A stretch of DNA of 64,000 nucleotides, taken from Sphingosinicella flava (GTDB lineage: Bacteria; Pseudomonadota; Alphaproteobacteria; Sphingomonadales; Sphingomonadaceae). A model generated the notes under the pieces. It had not been told where the DNA came from. It saw nothing but the letters and a program-made list of their open reading frames with translations, and ran no database searches. Where the stretch lies: positions 1,717,122-1,781,121 of the forward strand of contig NZ_CP065592.1 of NCBI RefSeq assembly GCF_016025255.1, given 5' to 3'. Numbering within the stretch: position 1 is the first letter of the stretch; each line of letters starts with the position of its first letter. The position numbers were made by a program, and so were the translations under genes. This document shows positions 54,323 through 62,532 of the stretch, in pieces.

Positions 54323-55021
54323 TTACACGTCCGGAAGCGTCCAATCGATCGGCGTCCGGCCGTGATCGGCCAGGAACGCATTGGCGCGGGAGAAATGGCG
54401 GCATCCGAAAAAGCCGTTATGGGCGGAAAGGGGGGATGGATGCGCCGCCTTCAGCACCAGATGGCGCCCGCCCTTGTCGACGCTGTCCACGAACGCCGCT
54501 TTCTTCTGCGCATAGCTGCCCCACAGCATGAAGACGACCGGCTCCTCGCGCCCGTTGACTTGCCGGATGACGGCGTCGGTGAAGCGTTCCCAGCCCTTGC
54601 CCTGATGAGAGGCGGCCTGACCCATTTCCACGGTCAGCACGCTGTTGAGGAGCAGCACGCCCTGGGCCGCCCAATGTTCGAGGAAGCCGTGGCGGGGCCG
54701 CTTGACGCCGAGGTCGCTCTCCAGCTCCTTATAGATGTTGACGAGGCTGGGCGGCGTGCGGACGCCGGGCTGGACGCTGAAGCACAAGCCGTGCGCCTGC
54801 CCGAGCCCGTGATAGGGATCCTGTCCCAAGATGACGACCTTCACCGTGTCGAGCGGCGTCAGATCGAGCGCGCGGAAATATTCGCTGCCCTTGGGAAAGA
54901 TGCGCTTCCCTTCCGCTTTCTGCGCGACGAGGAACCCTTTCAGCGCCTGCATGTAGGGCGCCGCGAATTCCCCGGCGAGGGGCTCCCGCCAGCTTTCGTG
55001 CAGCTTCACTCCGTCCGTCAT
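54323..55021 (-). CDS. ung: Uracil-DNA glycosylase
   Basis: This 232-residue family 1 UDG has the catalytic water-activating motif GQDPYHG with Asp68, [11 protein letters not shown] and the DNA-intercalating HPSPLSA loop. It removes uracil from DNA. Length and motifs are standard. Confidence 0.96.
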   Translation of the reverse strand: MTDGVKLHESWREPLAGEFAAPYMQALKGFLVAQKAEGKRIFPKGSEYFRALDLTPLDTVKVVILGQDPYHGLGQAHGLCFSVQPGVRTPPSLVNIYKELESDLGVKRPRHGFLEHWAAQGVLLLNSVLTVEMGQAASHQGKGWERFTDAVIRQVNGREEPVVFMLWGSYAQKKAAFVDSVDKGGRHLVLKAAHPSPLSAHNGFFGCRHFSRANAFLADHGRTPIDWTLPDV

Positions 55022-55036
55022 CGAATCATGCCTCTC

Positions 55037-56029
55037 TTAGACCGCATCGTCGGCCTGCATGTGGCAACGGCTATCCCCGATGAGTTCGATCTGCAGCGTG
55101 ACATGGCCGATGCCGAAACGGTCCTCCATCAAATGCTGCACGTCGTGAAGGAAGGCGTCGCCCGGATGGCCGCCGGGCATGACGAGATGGGCGGTCATCA
55201 CCGTTTCCGTCGTGCTCATCGGCCAGATGTGGAGATCGTGAACCGCCGAAATGCCCGGCAAGGCGGCCAGCGCGCCCTCCACCGCTTCCGGGTCGATGCC
55301 CGCCGGAACCCCGCCAAGCGAAAGAGCCAGGGCCTCCTTCAGCAGCCCCCAGCTGTTCCAGAAGATGACGGCCGCGACGACCAGGCTGACGACCGGATCG
55401 ATCCACGTCATGCCGGTGGTGAGGATGAGAAGGCCGGCAACGACCACCGCCGCCGACACGCCCGCATCGGCCGCCATGTGAAGATAGGCGCCGCGAATGT
55501 TGATGTCGCCCTTCCGTCCGCGCGCGAACAGGAGCGCGGTGGCGAGATTGACCGCCACGCCCGCCGCCGCGACCGCCATCACCGTGCGGCCGGCCACGGG
55601 ATGCGGATCGCCGATCCGTTGCGCGGCCTCCAGCACGATCGCGCCCAATGCCACCATCAGCAGCAGGGCATTGGCGAGCGCGGCGAGAATGGTCGAGCCG
55701 CGCAGACCGTAGGTGAAGCGGCGGCTCGGCGGCTTCTTCGCCAGCGCCGCGCCCGCCCAAGCGACGCCGAGGCCCAGCACGTCGGACAGATTATGGCCGG
55801 CGTCGGCCAGAAGGGCGACGGAGCCGGACAGGAAACCGAACACCGCTTCGACCGCCACGAACAGAATGTTGAGCGTGATTCCGATCGCAAAGGCGCGTCC
55901 GAAGTCGGCGGGCGCGTGGACATGACCCTGATGCCCATGGCCGTGATGCCTGTGGCCGTGATGGCCATGGGCGGCATCCCTGGAGCCAGGATGAGCGTGA
56001 GTGTGGTGTCCGGTGCGGTGCTGGGTCAT
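55037..56029 (-). CDS. Cation diffusion facilitator (CzcD-type metal exporter)
   Basis: This 330-residue inner-membrane antiporter has a His-rich N-terminus (HHGHRHHGHGHQGHVH), six membrane helices, and the metal-site motifs LADAGHNLSD in helix 2 and HMAADAG in helix 5. The C-terminal cytosolic domain includes AVHDLHIWPMSTTETVMTAHLV. Zn2+ or Cd2+/Co2+ export is likely. Confidence 0.93.
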   Translation of the reverse strand: MTQHRTGHHTHAHPGSRDAAHGHHGHRHHGHGHQGHVHAPADFGRAFAIGITLNILFVAVEAVFGFLSGSVALLADAGHNLSDVLGLGVAWAGAALAKKPPSRRFTYGLRGSTILAALANALLLMVALGAIVLEAAQRIGDPHPVAGRTVMAVAAAGVAVNLATALLFARGRKGDINIRGAYLHMAADAGVSAAVVVAGLLILTTGMTWIDPVVSLVVAAVIFWNSWGLLKEALALSLGGVPAGIDPEAVEGALAALPGISAVHDLHIWPMSTTETVMTAHLVMPGGHPGDAFLHDVQHLMEDRFGIGHVTLQIELIGDSRCHMQADDAV

Positions 56030-56127
56030 TTTCGCTCAACGCCTTAACCGACAAAGGGCCGGGGATGCTAGCGCCCGGACCTTTCCTGGGTTCCGCCGGT
56101 TCAACGGGGAGGGAGAAAGGAGATCCG

Positions 56128-56745
56128 ATGCTCGAACATATTCCCGCTTGGCTTGGCGCCAGCTTGCGCTCGGTGCGCGCCGGGGCGGACAAGCTCGCCA
56201 TCACCCAGCCCAATCTCGGCGATTTCAGCTATATCGACCTCGCCAGCCCCGCTTTCGCGAATGGCGCGGCATTGCCGCCGCGCTTCACCGCCGATGGCGC
56301 GGGCCTATCGCCGCCGCTCGTTTGGGGTGAGGTGCCGCCAGACACGAAGAGCCTCGCGCTCATCGTCGAGGATTTCGATGCGCCGTCCCCTCACCCTTTC
56401 GTTCACGCCATCATCTGGGGCATGGCTTCCGATGCGCACCGCCTTGGGGAAGGCGACATCGTGGCGGATGGCGATGGCGGCGGTGAGGGCGATGTCGGGC
56501 GCAACTCCTATCTCCGCGAAGGCTGGCTTCCGCCCGACCCCCCTTACGGACACGGCCTCCACCATTATGCCTTCCAGCTCTTCGCCTTGTCTGGCGCGCA
56601 CGACCCGGGTCCAAGCCCGGGCCGCAACGCTTTTCTGGACGCGATCCGCGGTCATGTGATCGCCGCCGGTCTTCTCATCGGCACCTATACGCGCGACGAA
56701 GCCGCGCCGGACCCTGCTTTCCGCCCTGCTACCGCGCCGGGTTGA
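56128..56745 (+). CDS. YbhB/YbcL family (PEBP-like) protein
   Basis: This 205-residue protein starts at ATG 56128 after AAGGAG. The PEBP fold is indicated by LPPRFTADGAGLSPPLVWGEVPPDTKSLALIVEDFDAP, HPFVHAIIWGM and PPDPPYGHGLHHYAFQLFAL, split over residues 45-165. Ligand and role are unknown. Confidence 0.9.
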   Translation: MLEHIPAWLGASLRSVRAGADKLAITQPNLGDFSYIDLASPAFANGAALPPRFTADGAGLSPPLVWGEVPPDTKSLALIVEDFDAPSPHPFVHAIIWGMASDAHRLGEGDIVADGDGGGEGDVGRNSYLREGWLPPDPPYGHGLHHYAFQLFALSGAHDPGPSPGRNAFLDAIRGHVIAAGLLIGTYTRDEAAPDPAFRPATAPG

Positions 56746-56767
56746 TAAAAGGGCAGAACCGCCATCC

Positions 56768-57298
56768 TCAACGTCGCGCGGCCTTCCATTCGCGTACGGC
56801 GGCGAGGGTATTCTTCACATGATCGCGCGGATTCATGTCGCTGTGGACGTAGGTCACCCGTCCATCGGGCGCGATGACATAGGAGGTGCGGTTGGACAGC
56901 CCCTCGCGCGCGGGGAGCTTCACGTCATATTTGGCGATGAGCGAGGGTCCGGCCGACGCCACGGCAAACTTGTCGCGGCACGCTTCCCTCGAAAATTTGG
57001 ACAATTTGTCGATGGGGTCGGCGGAAAGGCCGATCACCTGGGCGCCCATTTTCCGGAAATCGTCGCTGGCTTCGGCGAATTCATGGGCTTCCAAGGTGCA
57101 GCCGGGCGTGAAGGCGGCGGGAAAGAAGTAGAGGACGACGGGGCCCTTCTTCAACTCGTCCGACAGCTTCAGCGTGCGGACCTTGCCCGCCAGCGCCGCA
57201 TAGGTTTGGAAATCGGGCGCCTTGGCCCCGACGCTCAACGAGGCGAAGGCGGGGGCGGCGATCGTGACGGCGGCGATGAAGGCGATCAGGGGACGCAT
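56768..57298 (-). CDS. Periplasmic peroxiredoxin
   Basis: This 176-residue protein starts MRPLIAFIAAVTIAAPAFA (57298), a signal peptide, followed by the AhpC/BCP-type fold with VLYFFPAAFTPGCTLEAHEF (peroxidatic Cys67) and a second Cys in SREACRDKF. Location after export would be periplasmic. An upstream in-frame extension runs into the divergent DUF72 gene and was rejected. Confidence 0.9.
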   Translation of the reverse strand: MRPLIAFIAAVTIAAPAFASLSVGAKAPDFQTYAALAGKVRTLKLSDELKKGPVVLYFFPAAFTPGCTLEAHEFAEASDDFRKMGAQVIGLSADPIDKLSKFSREACRDKFAVASAGPSLIAKYDVKLPAREGLSNRTSYVIAPDGRVTYVHSDMNPRDHVKNTLAAVREWKAARR

Positions 57299-57366
57299 GA
57301 ATGGGCTCCTTGTTGGACGGCGCCCGCCATAGCATAAGAAAAAAGGTTTGCACCACGGAGCAAAAG

Positions 57367-58119
57367 ATGGCGGACGGGCGCATACGGGTCGGGATCGGCG
57401 GCTGGAATTACGAACCGTGGCGCGGCACCTTTTTCCCGCCGGGCCTGCCAAAGACACGGGAGCTGGACCATGCCAGCCGCCAAGTCACGGCGATCGAAAT
57501 CAACGGCACCTATTACGGGTCGCAAAAACCCGAGACCTTCGCCAAATGGCGCGATGCAGTGCCGGACGATTTCGTCTTCACGGTAAAGGCGTCACGCTTC
57601 TGCACCAATCGCAAGATTCTTGCCGAAGCGGGCGGATCGATCGAAAAATTCCTGACCCAGGGCATTACCGAGCTTGGCGCGAAACTGGGCCCGATCCTCT
57701 GGCAATTCGCCGCGACCAAGACGTTCGATGAAGCGGACATTGCCGCTTTCCTCGCGCTTCTGCCGGACAAGCAGGACGGCGTGGCGCTCCGCCACGCGCT
57801 GGAGGTCCGGCACGACAGTTTCGACGATCCGCGCTTCGTCGCGCTGGCCCGGAGGCACAATGCGGCGATCGTCTATGCCGACACCAAATATCCGACTCTT
57901 GCCGAACAGACAGCGGATTTCACCTATGCTCGCCTGCTCGGCTCGGTCGAGGCCGAACCCTTGGGCTATCCGGCAGCGGATCTCGACCGTTGGGCTGAAA
58001 CGGCGCGGCAATGGGCAAAGAATGGCCGCGACGTATTCGTGTTTTTCATCGCGGGCGAGAAAGCGAGGAACCCGGCGGCGGCAATGGCCCTCATCGATCG
58101 GTTGCGAACCTCGGCCTGA
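57367..58119 (+). CDS. DUF72 (YecE) family protein
   Basis: This 250-residue TIM-barrel protein shows GIGGWNYEPWRGTFFPPGL, VTAIEINGTYYGSQKPETFAKW, VFTVKASRFCTN, LGPILWQFAATKTF, ALEVRHDSF and a C-terminal GRDVFVFFIAGEKARNP. The family has no firmly known function. Divergent from the peroxiredoxin. Confidence 0.92.
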   Translation: MADGRIRVGIGGWNYEPWRGTFFPPGLPKTRELDHASRQVTAIEINGTYYGSQKPETFAKWRDAVPDDFVFTVKASRFCTNRKILAEAGGSIEKFLTQGITELGAKLGPILWQFAATKTFDEADIAAFLALLPDKQDGVALRHALEVRHDSFDDPRFVALARRHNAAIVYADTKYPTLAEQTADFTYARLLGSVEAEPLGYPAADLDRWAETARQWAKNGRDVFVFFIAGEKARNPAAAMALIDRLRTSA

Positions 58120-58125
58120 ACCGGC

Positions 58126-58464
58126 TCAGTTTCCGTTATCGCGCACGCCCGCCGCATCGAGCTCAGGGCCGAGGCGGCCTGTGAGCCAGAGCCACCACAT
58201 CTTGAAATCCGCCATCAGCGACCAGAGCGGATAAGTGAAGGTCGCCGGCCGGTTCCGCTCCAAGATCGCATGGCTCGCCCAGGCAAAGGCATAACCGGCG
58301 AGCGGCATGACGAGAAGGAGCCGCCATTCTCCGGTCACGATCGCCGCGCTGGCAAGGAGAATGACGAAGCTCGTCCCCGCATAATGCAGGCCGCGCGTTG
58401 CCGGTCGCGCATGTTCGCGAAGGTAGAAGGGCCAGAAGGCCTTAAAGCTCGTGTACCTCGTCAT
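58126..58464 (-). CDS. Mpo1-like (DUF962) membrane protein
   Basis: This 112-residue protein starts MTRYTSFKAFWPFYLREHA (58464). It has the His-bearing family segments RGLHYAGTSFVILL, AWASHAILERNRPATFTYP and SLMADFKMWWLWLTGRL with two or three membrane helices. Yeast Mpo1 oxidises 2-hydroxy fatty acids using iron; the bacterial function is inferred. It overlaps the upstream gene by 23 bases. Confidence 0.85.
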   Translation of the reverse strand: MTRYTSFKAFWPFYLREHARPATRGLHYAGTSFVILLASAAIVTGEWRLLLVMPLAGYAFAWASHAILERNRPATFTYPLWSLMADFKMWWLWLTGRLGPELDAAGVRDNGN

Positions 58465-58882
58465 GCGGCACCTCTTCGTCAACGGCATCCCGCCGCGCCC
58501 GGCCCGCCCAACGATGGGCCAGTGCGGCGCCAAGCAGTGGGCCGACGATTCCGGCGATCTGCATCCACAGCGGATGGGGGATGCTGCTCATCTCGACGAG
58601 CAGATAGAGGGCGAGGATCACCCCGATCACCCATGCGAGCCAGCCCCGTCCCCCGATCGCGACCGCCGCCCAGCCGCCGCCCAAGGCCCCGAGGAAACGG
58701 CCGGCGACGATGGCACCCAAGGTCGCGATTGGCGCGTTCAAATAGTAATTGGCGAGATCGGCCTGGCTCTTGGGATTGAAGCCGTCGGGGAAAGGGAAAA
58801 GGAGGACGGCGACGATGGTCGCCGCGAGGGCGATCACGAACCCGATCAGCAAGCCGGCCACAAGACCGCCAAATTCCCGCAT
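58442..58882 (-). CDS. Small polytopic membrane protein, unknown
   Basis: This 146-residue protein (start MREFGGLVAGLLIGFVIALA at 58882) has about four membrane helices and a charged C-terminal tail RRDAVDEEVPHDEVHEL. No family recognised. Co-oriented and overlapping with the DUF962 gene. Confidence 0.75.
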   Translation of the reverse strand: MREFGGLVAGLLIGFVIALAATIVAVLLFPFPDGFNPKSQADLANYYLNAPIATLGAIVAGRFLGALGGGWAAVAIGGRGWLAWVIGVILALYLLVEMSSIPHPLWMQIAGIVGPLLGAALAHRWAGRARRDAVDEEVPHDEVHEL

Positions 58883-58951
58883 TCCACCGTCTCCCTGCTT
58901 CGTTTCGGGATCAGTATAGCGGCAATGGGGCACCGGCAGAAGGCGGTTCGT

Positions 58952-59809
58952 TCAGCTGCCCACGATCGTGCCGCCATTGGGATGGAGAACCTGCCCCGAC
59001 ATATAGCGGGAATCGTCGCAGGCGAGGAACAGGAAGCTGGGCGCGACCTCGTTCGGCTGGCCTGGACGGCCCATCGGCGTGCTTTTGCCGAAATCCTTCA
59101 ATTTCTCCGGCGATGCGCCGCCGCAGGGATTGAGCGGCGTCCAGATCGGGCCGGGCGCGACGCCGTTCACGCGGATGCCCTCGCCGACCAGATTTTCCGA
59201 CAAGCTGCGCGTGAAGGCAGTGATCGCCCCTTTCGTGGAGGAATAATCGAGCAGCTCCTTCGAGCCCTGATACATGGTGATCGAGGTGCAATTGATGATT
59301 GCCGAACCGTCCTTGAGATGGGGACGCGCGGCCTGGGTCAGGAAGAACATCGAGAAGATGTTGGTCTGGAAGGTGCGCTTCAACTGCTCTTCGGTGATGT
59401 CGGCAATATCCTGATCGGGATGCTGCTCCCCCGCATTGTTGACGAGAATGTCGAGTCCGCCAAGCGCGTCGACCGTCTTCCGGACGACAGCGCCGCAAAT
59501 ATCCTTCGAACCGAGATCGCCCGGCAGGAGTACCGCCCTGCGCCCTTCCTTCTCGACTATGGCCTTGGTTTCTTCCGCATCGTCATGTTCGCAAAGATAG
59601 GAGATCCCGATGTCCGCCCCTTCGCGCGCGAAGAGCGCCGCGACGGCCCGGCCGATGCCGCTGTCGGCGCCGGTGATGAGTGCGACCCTGCCCGCAAGAC
59701 GGCCCGCTCCCGGATAGAAGGGCTCCCATTCCGGCTTTGGCTCCAACCTGCTCTCATGACCGGGCAAGGCGTCCTCGTGAATCATGCCGAGGGTTTCGGT
59801 ATCGTTCAT
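58952..59809 (-). CDS. Short-chain dehydrogenase (YdaD/YhdF/YghA-like)
   Basis: This 285-residue SDR has an N-terminal extension (EPKPEWEPFYPGAGRLAG) typical of the YghA/YhxD group, the cofactor motif GADSGIGRAVA, NNAGEQ, and the catalytic Ser in NCTSITMYQG with Tyr/Lys in DYSSTKGA. Substrate unknown. ATG 59809 is preceded by AGAAAAATC; a start 33 bases upstream is weaker. Confidence 0.92.
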   Translation of the reverse strand: MNDTETLGMIHEDALPGHESRLEPKPEWEPFYPGAGRLAGRVALITGADSGIGRAVAALFAREGADIGISYLCEHDDAEETKAIVEKEGRRAVLLPGDLGSKDICGAVVRKTVDALGGLDILVNNAGEQHPDQDIADITEEQLKRTFQTNIFSMFFLTQAARPHLKDGSAIINCTSITMYQGSKELLDYSSTKGAITAFTRSLSENLVGEGIRVNGVAPGPIWTPLNPCGGASPEKLKDFGKSTPMGRPGQPNEVAPSFLFLACDDSRYMSGQVLHPNGGTIVGS

Positions 59810-60024
59810 GATTTTTCTCCGTCGATTTAAACTTACCCTCAAAGACTCTAAGTCCCTGAAGGAAGAGGGGCGTCTTTCGATAAACCGGCCAAGACACGGC
59901 CCGTTCCAGCCCCTGCCCCGCCTTGCCGGACGCTTTTCGTTCGGCTGCCGTTCATATTTCCCATTGTCTATGTGCTACATCTGTGGCAGTGTTAGAAACA
60001 TAACACACCTTGAGGGAGCATGAC

Positions 60025-62127
60025 GTGACGATTAGGGGAATGCGCGGGAAGCGTGCACTTTGGCTGGCGACAGCAAGTTTGCTGGCGTCTGCACCGAGTT
60101 TGAGTCAGGCGCAGGAAACGGGCGATGCGCCGCAGCCGGTGCCCGCCCTTCCGGCCGTGGTGGAAGGCGCCAAAAGCTACACGCCCGCCGACTTCGCCCG
60201 CTTTGCACCCAAGACCGCGATGGACATGCTGGGCCAAGTGCCGGGCTTCGTCGTCCGGGTGACGGCGCAGGAACGCGGCTTGGGGCAAGCCTCCACCAAC
60301 GTCCTCCTGAACGGGGAGCGTTTTTCCGGCAAATCGAACGACGTGGTCGCCGAACTTGGCCGTATATCCGCTGCCGATGTCGTCCGCATCGACATTATCG
60401 ACGGCGCGACGCTGAACGTTCCCGGCCTGTCCGGCGAAGTCGCCAACATCCATTACACGCGCCGCAACACGCTCAGCGGCCAGTTCCGCTGGAATCCGCA
60501 AATCCGGGCCAAACGCACGCCCGCGAGCATCACCAACGGCAATGCATCGTTGAGCGGTGCGATCGGCAAGGTCGATTTCACCCTGGGCTTCGACAATCAA
60601 AGCCGCGTCAACGGCAATGCCGGCCCGGAAATCGTCACCGACCGCGACGGCAATGTCATCGACCGCCGCGACGAACGGATCGACGTTTTCGTCGAGCAGC
60701 CGAAGATTTCATTGGGCCTCAAGCACAAAAGCGCGTCGGGGGCGCTCGCCAATCTCAACGCTTCCTACCAGATTTTCAATTTGGATGCCGACGAGACGTC
60801 CTTCCGATCCGGGCCGAACCAAGTCGACCGCGACCGGCGCTTCTTTGAGAAGGAGCGCGAATATAATTATGAGATTGGCGGCGATTATGAATTCGCAATC
60901 GGCCCGGGCCGATTGAAGATGATCGGCCTTCATCGCTTCGAACACAGCCCCTATTCGCAAACCGTCATCACGCGTTATGCGGATGACCGCGCCCCAACCG
61001 GCCAGCGCTTCGAGCAGAAGGCTGACGAGGGTGAATCGATCTTGCGTGCCGAATATGGTTGGAGCGCGGGCAAGAGCGATTTGCAGGTCGCTGCGGAAGG
61101 CGCCTATAATTATCTCGACAACGTCAGTAGCCTGTTCCTGCTGGACGCAAATGGCGTATTTCAGCCCCAGTCGCTCGACAATGCGGTCGCCCGGGTCGAG
61201 GAGAAGCGGGCTGAGGCGAGCGCCACATTGACGCGGCCGCTCAGCAGCAAGCTCACGTTGCAAGCCTCGCTGGGAGGCGAATATTCAAAGCTGAGCCAGA
61301 CCGGCGCCAACGGCTTGTCGCGCGCCTTCTACCGTCCCAAAGGCTTCGTGTCTCTCGCCTGGAAGCCCTCGCCCCGGCTCGATATCAGCGCCAAGGTGGC
61401 ACGCGAGGTCGGCCAGCTTAATTTCTACGACTTCGTCGCTTTTGTGAATGTGGGCTCCGAAACCGGCAATGCCGGCAATCCGGAGATCGTGCCCCAGCAA
61501 AGCTGGCTCGGCGAGGTGTCGGCAACACGCAATTTCGGCGCTTACGGTACCGTGACGGCGCGTTTCTACGGCCGCTTGTACCAGGATATCTTCGACTATG
61601 TGCCGATCGGCGATGACGGACAGGCGCCGGGCAATCTCGACAAGGCAACGCTCATCGGAACATCCTGGACAGGCACGCTCAATCTTGATCCCTTCGGCCT
61701 CAAGGGCGCGAAAATCGATCTGTCCGGCCAATTCCAGCATAGCCGGATCGAAGATCCGCTGACCGGCATTCACCGGCCGATCAACGACACCATGTCGCGG
61801 TCGATCGAAATTTCATTCCGCCACGACGTGCCGGGGACGGATTGGGCTTATGGCAGTTATTACAATGAGTTCGAACATCAATGGCAATATCGCCTGAACG
61901 AAAAGTCGCGGCCATCCAACGATCCCGGCGGCGTCGGCATCTTCGTCGAAAATAAGGACGTGCTGGGCCTCACCATTCGCGGCAGCGTGGACAATTTGCT
62001 CGGCACGCAGGAGCAATTTACCCGCATCGTCCATGACGGGCGGCGCACCGACCCCGTGCTGTTCACCGAATTTCGCGACCGCGATTACGGCCCGATCTTC
62101 ACGCTGTCGATCAGCGGAAAATTCTAA
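60025..62127 (+). CDS. TonB-dependent receptor-like outer-membrane protein
   Basis: I place the start at GTG 60025, eight or so bases after GAGGGAG; TTG 60010 and ATG 60040 are alternatives. The signal peptide (ALWLATASLLASAPSLSQAQ) is followed by a short plug-like domain (SYTPADFARFAPKTAMDML, then DVVRIDIIDGATLNVPGLSG). A long beta-barrel ends in the characteristic aromatic PIFTLSISGKF. About 700 residues. Ligand is unknown; no regulator or TonB genes nearby. Confidence 0.88.
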   Translation: MTIRGMRGKRALWLATASLLASAPSLSQAQETGDAPQPVPALPAVVEGAKSYTPADFARFAPKTAMDMLGQVPGFVVRVTAQERGLGQASTNVLLNGERFSGKSNDVVAELGRISAADVVRIDIIDGATLNVPGLSGEVANIHYTRRNTLSGQFRWNPQIRAKRTPASITNGNASLSGAIGKVDFTLGFDNQSRVNGNAGPEIVTDRDGNVIDRRDERIDVFVEQPKISLGLKHKSASGALANLNASYQIFNLDADETSFRSGPNQVDRDRRFFEKEREYNYEIGGDYEFAIGPGRLKMIGLHRFEHSPYSQTVITRYADDRAPTGQRFEQKADEGESILRAEYGWSAGKSDLQVAAEGAYNYLDNVSSLFLLDANGVFQPQSLDNAVARVEEKRAEASATLTRPLSSKLTLQASLGGEYSKLSQTGANGLSRAFYRPKGFVSLAWKPSPRLDISAKVAREVGQLNFYDFVAFVNVGSETGNAGNPEIVPQQSWLGEVSATRNFGAYGTVTARFYGRLYQDIFDYVPIGDDGQAPGNLDKATLIGTSWTGTLNLDPFGLKGAKIDLSGQFQHSRIEDPLTGIHRPINDTMSRSIEISFRHDVPGTDWAYGSYYNEFEHQWQYRLNEKSRPSNDPGGVGIFVENKDVLGLTIRGSVDNLLGTQEQFTRIVHDGRRTDPVLFTEFRDRDYGPIFTLSISGKF

Positions 62128-62131
62128 CGGC

Positions 62132-62422
62132 TCACCCCTTGGCGGGCGCCGGCTTTCCAAGCCCCGCCCGCCGCGTTTTCATCCGGTCAGGCTCGGGGAG
62201 CCGGACCTCGTCCGCGGCAAGGACCGGAGCTGTTCCTGCCTCGCCGCATTGCGCGACGACGACAGGGAAAAGGATATCGCCCTGCCGGGCCAAGGCATCC
62301 TCGGCCGCGGCATTGCAAGCCGCTTCGCTTTCATAACGGGCCGGGAGAGTCGCGACCTGCCGGCAAGCTCCGTCGGCTTCACCGCATCCTAAGATCGCCA
62401 TGACAAAATAAACCGGTCCCAT
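62132..62422 (-). CDS. Small Cys-containing hypothetical protein
   Basis: This 96-residue protein begins MGPVYFVMAILGCGEADGAC and contains four cysteines in GCGEADGAC, AACNAA and AQCGEA. No signal peptide is evident and I recognise no family. It is convergent with the receptor gene, four bases apart. Confidence 0.6.
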   Translation of the reverse strand: MGPVYFVMAILGCGEADGACRQVATLPARYESEAACNAAAEDALARQGDILFPVVVAQCGEAGTAPVLAADEVRLPEPDRMKTRRAGLGKPAPAKG

Positions 62423-62532
62423 CGCCCGCTCTCCTGTGCCTCTGATGCGATAAACCGTTGAAGTAGGACGGCGTTCCTAACTTTACGCAGGCGTAATTTG
62501 GTTCTCGCGAAAGTGTCCCTATCTTGGGCGCA